Positions 14,562-16,180 of a stretch of DNA of 16,180 bases are shown one piece after another. The number at the start of each line of letters is the position of its first letter. Within the stretch, counting starts at the first letter, position 1. Source of the stretch: Fidelibacterota bacterium TCS52 (GTDB lineage: Bacteria > Fidelibacterota > Fidelibacteria > Fidelibacterales > Fidelibacteraceae); contig LSCC01000078.1 of assembly GCA_001577215.1 (NCBI GenBank), forward strand, positions 1 through 16,180. Direction: 5' to 3'. The notes beneath the pieces are model-generated. The model searched no databases. It was not told where the DNA came from and saw only the letters and a program-made list of their open reading frames with translations. The position numbers and the translations under genes are program-made.

Positions 14562-15178
14562 AGAGAATTAATTTTCTCTATTGCTGCTTTTTCAATTAAT
14601 AGTACTTCGTTATCAATAATGTCATAGGCAGAAACAAATTCCGCTTTTGATAAAAATAATTTAGGTATATTTCGTGAAGCTAAAAGAATGTTATCGTTTA
14701 TTTCATTTACAAGAATTGTAACTTTTTTATCCAATATCTTTAAATTTTTAAAAATATTAACAAGTTCACTTGTTTTATGAGATTTTAATTTAATGGAATC
14801 AATAACTATTATTTCTTTGTCTTTTAACTTATAACTAAATGCACTCCGTCTTGCTAATACTTTTAATTTTTTTGATACTTTTTTATGGTATTTGTGTGGA
14901 GTAGGACCAAAAGTTGTTCCACCACCAACCCATATTGGAGAAGAATTACTTCCGGCACGAGCCATCCCGCTGCCTTTTTGCTTTCTCGGTTTGCGACCAC
15001 CGCCTCTAACTTCTCCCTTAACTTTTGTCTTATGCGTTCCTTGTCTCATGTTTGACAATTCTGCATTAATAGTAAGATATAAAGAATGGTCGTTGGGTTC
15101 TATCTTAAAAACTGCAGGAGACAATTCAACTTTTCCTTTTACTTTATTTCCGTTACTATTTACAATATCTTGTTTCAT
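14549..15178 (-). CDS. rplD: 50S ribosomal protein L4
   Basis: L4 has a globular domain on the subunit surface and a long loop lining the exit tunnel, and in E. coli represses its own operon. The 209-residue product carries the loop signature GGGRKPRKQKGSGMARAGS at 59-77, then SPIWVGGGTTFGPTPHKY at 80-97 and KLKVLARRSAFSYKLKD. ATG at 15176-15178 is 2 bases after the rplC stop, with AGGG in the last codons of rplC as Shine-Dalgarno site. The end overlaps the longest rplW frame. Confidence 0.97.
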   Translation of the reverse strand: MKQDIVNSNGNKVKGKVELSPAVFKIEPNDHSLYLTINAELSNMRQGTHKTKVKGEVRGGGRKPRKQKGSGMARAGSNSSPIWVGGGTTFGPTPHKYHKKVSKKLKVLARRSAFSYKLKDKEIIVIDSIKLKSHKTSELVNIFKNLKILDKKVTILVNEINDNILLASRNIPKLFLSKAEFVSAYDIIDNEVLLIEKAAIEKINSLWGK

Positions 15179-15180
15179 TA

Positions 15181-15804
15181 TTATACCCTTGCCTTAATCA
15201 CCTTGAGAATACAATTTTTTGCGCCGGGTACCGTCCCCTTCACAAACAATAAATTTTCTTTTTTGTCTATTTTAACAATATCCAAATTTTTGATAGTTAC
15301 CTTCTCATCACCAGTATGCCCTGGCATTTTCATACCTTTCCATACTCTTGATGGATCTGAACTTGCGCCTATTGAACCTGGAGCTCTTAATCTATCACTT
15401 TGACCATGAGTTGCTTGACCACCATGATGTCCGTGTCTTCTCATAACACCTTGAAAGCCTTTCCCTTTAGAAGTTCCAGTGACATTTATTTTATCGCCAA
15501 GATCAAATATTTCAACAGTAATCTTATCACCTGTTTTATATTTCTTTTTATCTAATATTAAAAATTCTTTAAGTATTTTAAGAGTTTTTCCTGCTTTCTT
15601 TAAATGTCCAAGTTTGGGCTTGTTCAGACGATTATCTTTTATTTCTTTATATCCTATTTGAACAGAAGAATAACCATCCACTTCTTTGGTTTTAACCTGT
15701 GTAATATAACATGGTCCAGCTTCTATTACAGTTACTGGAATATTTTCACCATATTCATCAAATACTCTAGCCTGACCTATTTTTTTTCCTATTATTCCTT
15801 CCAC
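15181..15804 (-). CDS. rplC: 50S ribosomal protein L3
   Basis: L3 is an early-assembly protein whose extended loop approaches the peptidyl-transferase centre. The 207-residue product begins MEGIIGKKIGQARVFDEYGE; the loop signature is TGTSKGKGFQGVMRRHGHHG at 109-128, followed by APGSIGASSDPSRVWKGMKM at 141-160 and PGHTGDEKVT. The start is GTG at 15802-15804 with AAGGTG 6 bases upstream, which overlaps the end of rpsJ; the gap to rpsJ is only 3 bases. Confidence 0.97.
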   Translation of the reverse strand: MEGIIGKKIGQARVFDEYGENIPVTVIEAGPCYITQVKTKEVDGYSSVQIGYKEIKDNRLNKPKLGHLKKAGKTLKILKEFLILDKKKYKTGDKITVEIFDLGDKINVTGTSKGKGFQGVMRRHGHHGGQATHGQSDRLRAPGSIGASSDPSRVWKGMKMPGHTGDEKVTIKNLDIVKIDKKENLLFVKGTVPGAKNCILKVIKARV

Positions 15805-15807
15805 AAT

Positions 15808-16116
15808 CTACACCTTTATTTCAATATCTACACCAGCTGGCAAATCCAATTTCATCAATTCATCAATTGTTTTGGTCGTAGTATTTAGTATTTCAACAAT
15901 TCTTTTATGTACTTTCATTTGAAATTGTTCTCTTGCTTTCTTATTTACATGTGGCGACTTCAATACAGTATAAACCGATCTTTTAGTCGGCAAAGGTATC
16001 GGACCCGAAATCACAGCACCCGTTGATTTTGCTTTTCTCACTATTTTCTCTGTTGATTTATCCAGCAGATTATGATCATAAGATTTAAGAGCTATTTTAA
16101 TTTTTTGTCCAGCCAT
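15808..16116 (-). CDS. rpsJ: 30S ribosomal protein S10
   Basis: S10 belongs to the head of the small subunit; in other bacteria it also pairs with NusB in antitermination. The 102-residue product has standard length, with KIKIALKSYDHNLLDKS near the start, SGPIPLPTKRSVYTVLKSPH at 37-56 and EQFQMKVHKRIVEI at 63-76. ATG at 16114-16116 has AAGGA 7 bases upstream. It follows tuf by only 12 bases, so the long L4-responsive leader known upstream of rpsJ in E. coli cannot be present here; expression is presumably tied to tuf. Confidence 0.98.
   Translation of the reverse strand: MAGQKIKIALKSYDHNLLDKSTEKIVRKAKSTGAVISGPIPLPTKRSVYTVLKSPHVNKKAREQFQMKVHKRIVEILNTTTKTIDELMKLDLPAGVDIEIKV
15811..15816 (-). 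promoter_or_regulatory. Shine-Dalgarno site for the GTG start of rplC
   Basis: Minus strand AAGGTG, 6 bases before GTG at 15802-15804, formed by the last sense codons of rpsJ. It supports the GTG start and suggests coupling between S10 and L3. Confidence 0.7.
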
Positions 16117-16128
16117 TATTTTATCCTT

Positions 16129-16180
16129 TTACTCAATAATTTCAGTTACTACACCGGCACCTACTGTTCTACCACCTTCG
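16129..16180 (-). CDS. tuf: Elongation factor Tu, C-terminal end only
   Basis: The last 16 codons and TAA stop are present and translate as EGGRTVGAGVVTEIIE, the near-invariant C-terminus of EF-Tu; the rest lies beyond the right edge. EF-Tu is the GTPase that delivers aminoacyl-tRNA to the ribosome. Its position 12 bases before rpsJ marks the common tuf-rpsJ junction, and the order elsewhere (rpsL, rpsG, fusA, tuf) predicts those genes to the right. Whether this is the only tuf copy cannot be seen. Confidence 0.93.
   Translation of the reverse strand, partial: EGGRTVGAGVVTEIIE

Noticed and set aside
1..16180. CRISPR array, insertion sequence, tRNA or rRNA
   Set aside because: No repeats with regular spacing, transposase-like frames, inverted ends or cloverleaf-like segments were seen; nearly all bases are coding.

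Overview
The window is almost entirely one dense, minus-strand ribosomal-protein supercluster from an AT-rich bacterium. Reading in the direction of transcription (right to left), it begins with the last 16 codons of tuf. The S10 block follows: rpsJ, rplC, rplD, rplW, rplB, rpsS, rplV, rpsC, rplP, rpmC, rpsQ. Next comes the spc block: rplN, rplX, rplE, rpsN, rpsH, rplF, rplR, rpsE, rpmD, rplO, secY. The cluster ends with infA, rpmJ and the alpha block: rpsM, rpsK, rpsD, rpoA, rplQ. Gaps between genes are 1 to 39 bases, with overlaps at rpsE/rpmD, rplO/secY and probably rplD/rplW, so the whole run looks co-transcribed from a promoter upstream of tuf, outside the window. No internal promoter, classical leader or tRNA was recognised.

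Downstream of rplQ, after 50 bases, lie two non-ribosomal genes on the same strand. The first is a predicted secreted or membrane-anchored GHL10/DUF187-type glycoside-hydrolase-like protein (1271..2452). The second is a YihY/BrkB-family (UPF0761) multi-pass membrane protein. It starts inside the end of the first gene and runs off the left edge, so positions 1-1287 are coding even though no closed reading frame is present there.

Organism: the genes are bacterial. The tuf-first order, the IF-1 sequence with its MHYIKILPGDKV block, the zinc-binding S14 and L36, and the short S3 suggest the Fibrobacteres-Chlorobi-Bacteroidetes (FCB) neighbourhood. Clear Shine-Dalgarno sites (AGGAGG and similar) before many genes argue against a typical Bacteroidetes member, which mostly lack them, as does the absence of map between secY and infA. 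A Marinimicrobia-like or related low-GC FCB lineage is a plausible guess, not a demonstrated placement.

Functionally, the cluster supplies much of both ribosomal subunits, the Sec translocon channel, IF-1 and the RNA polymerase alpha subunit, so translation, secretion and transcription capacity are made together. This is essentially an ordinary core-genome region and I see no novel system. The points worth a second look are small: heavy use of TTG/GTG starts backed by strong Shine-Dalgarno sites, an uncertain rplW start, an unusual residue in the DNA-binding face of the alpha C-terminal domain, and the linked envelope gene pair at the end.
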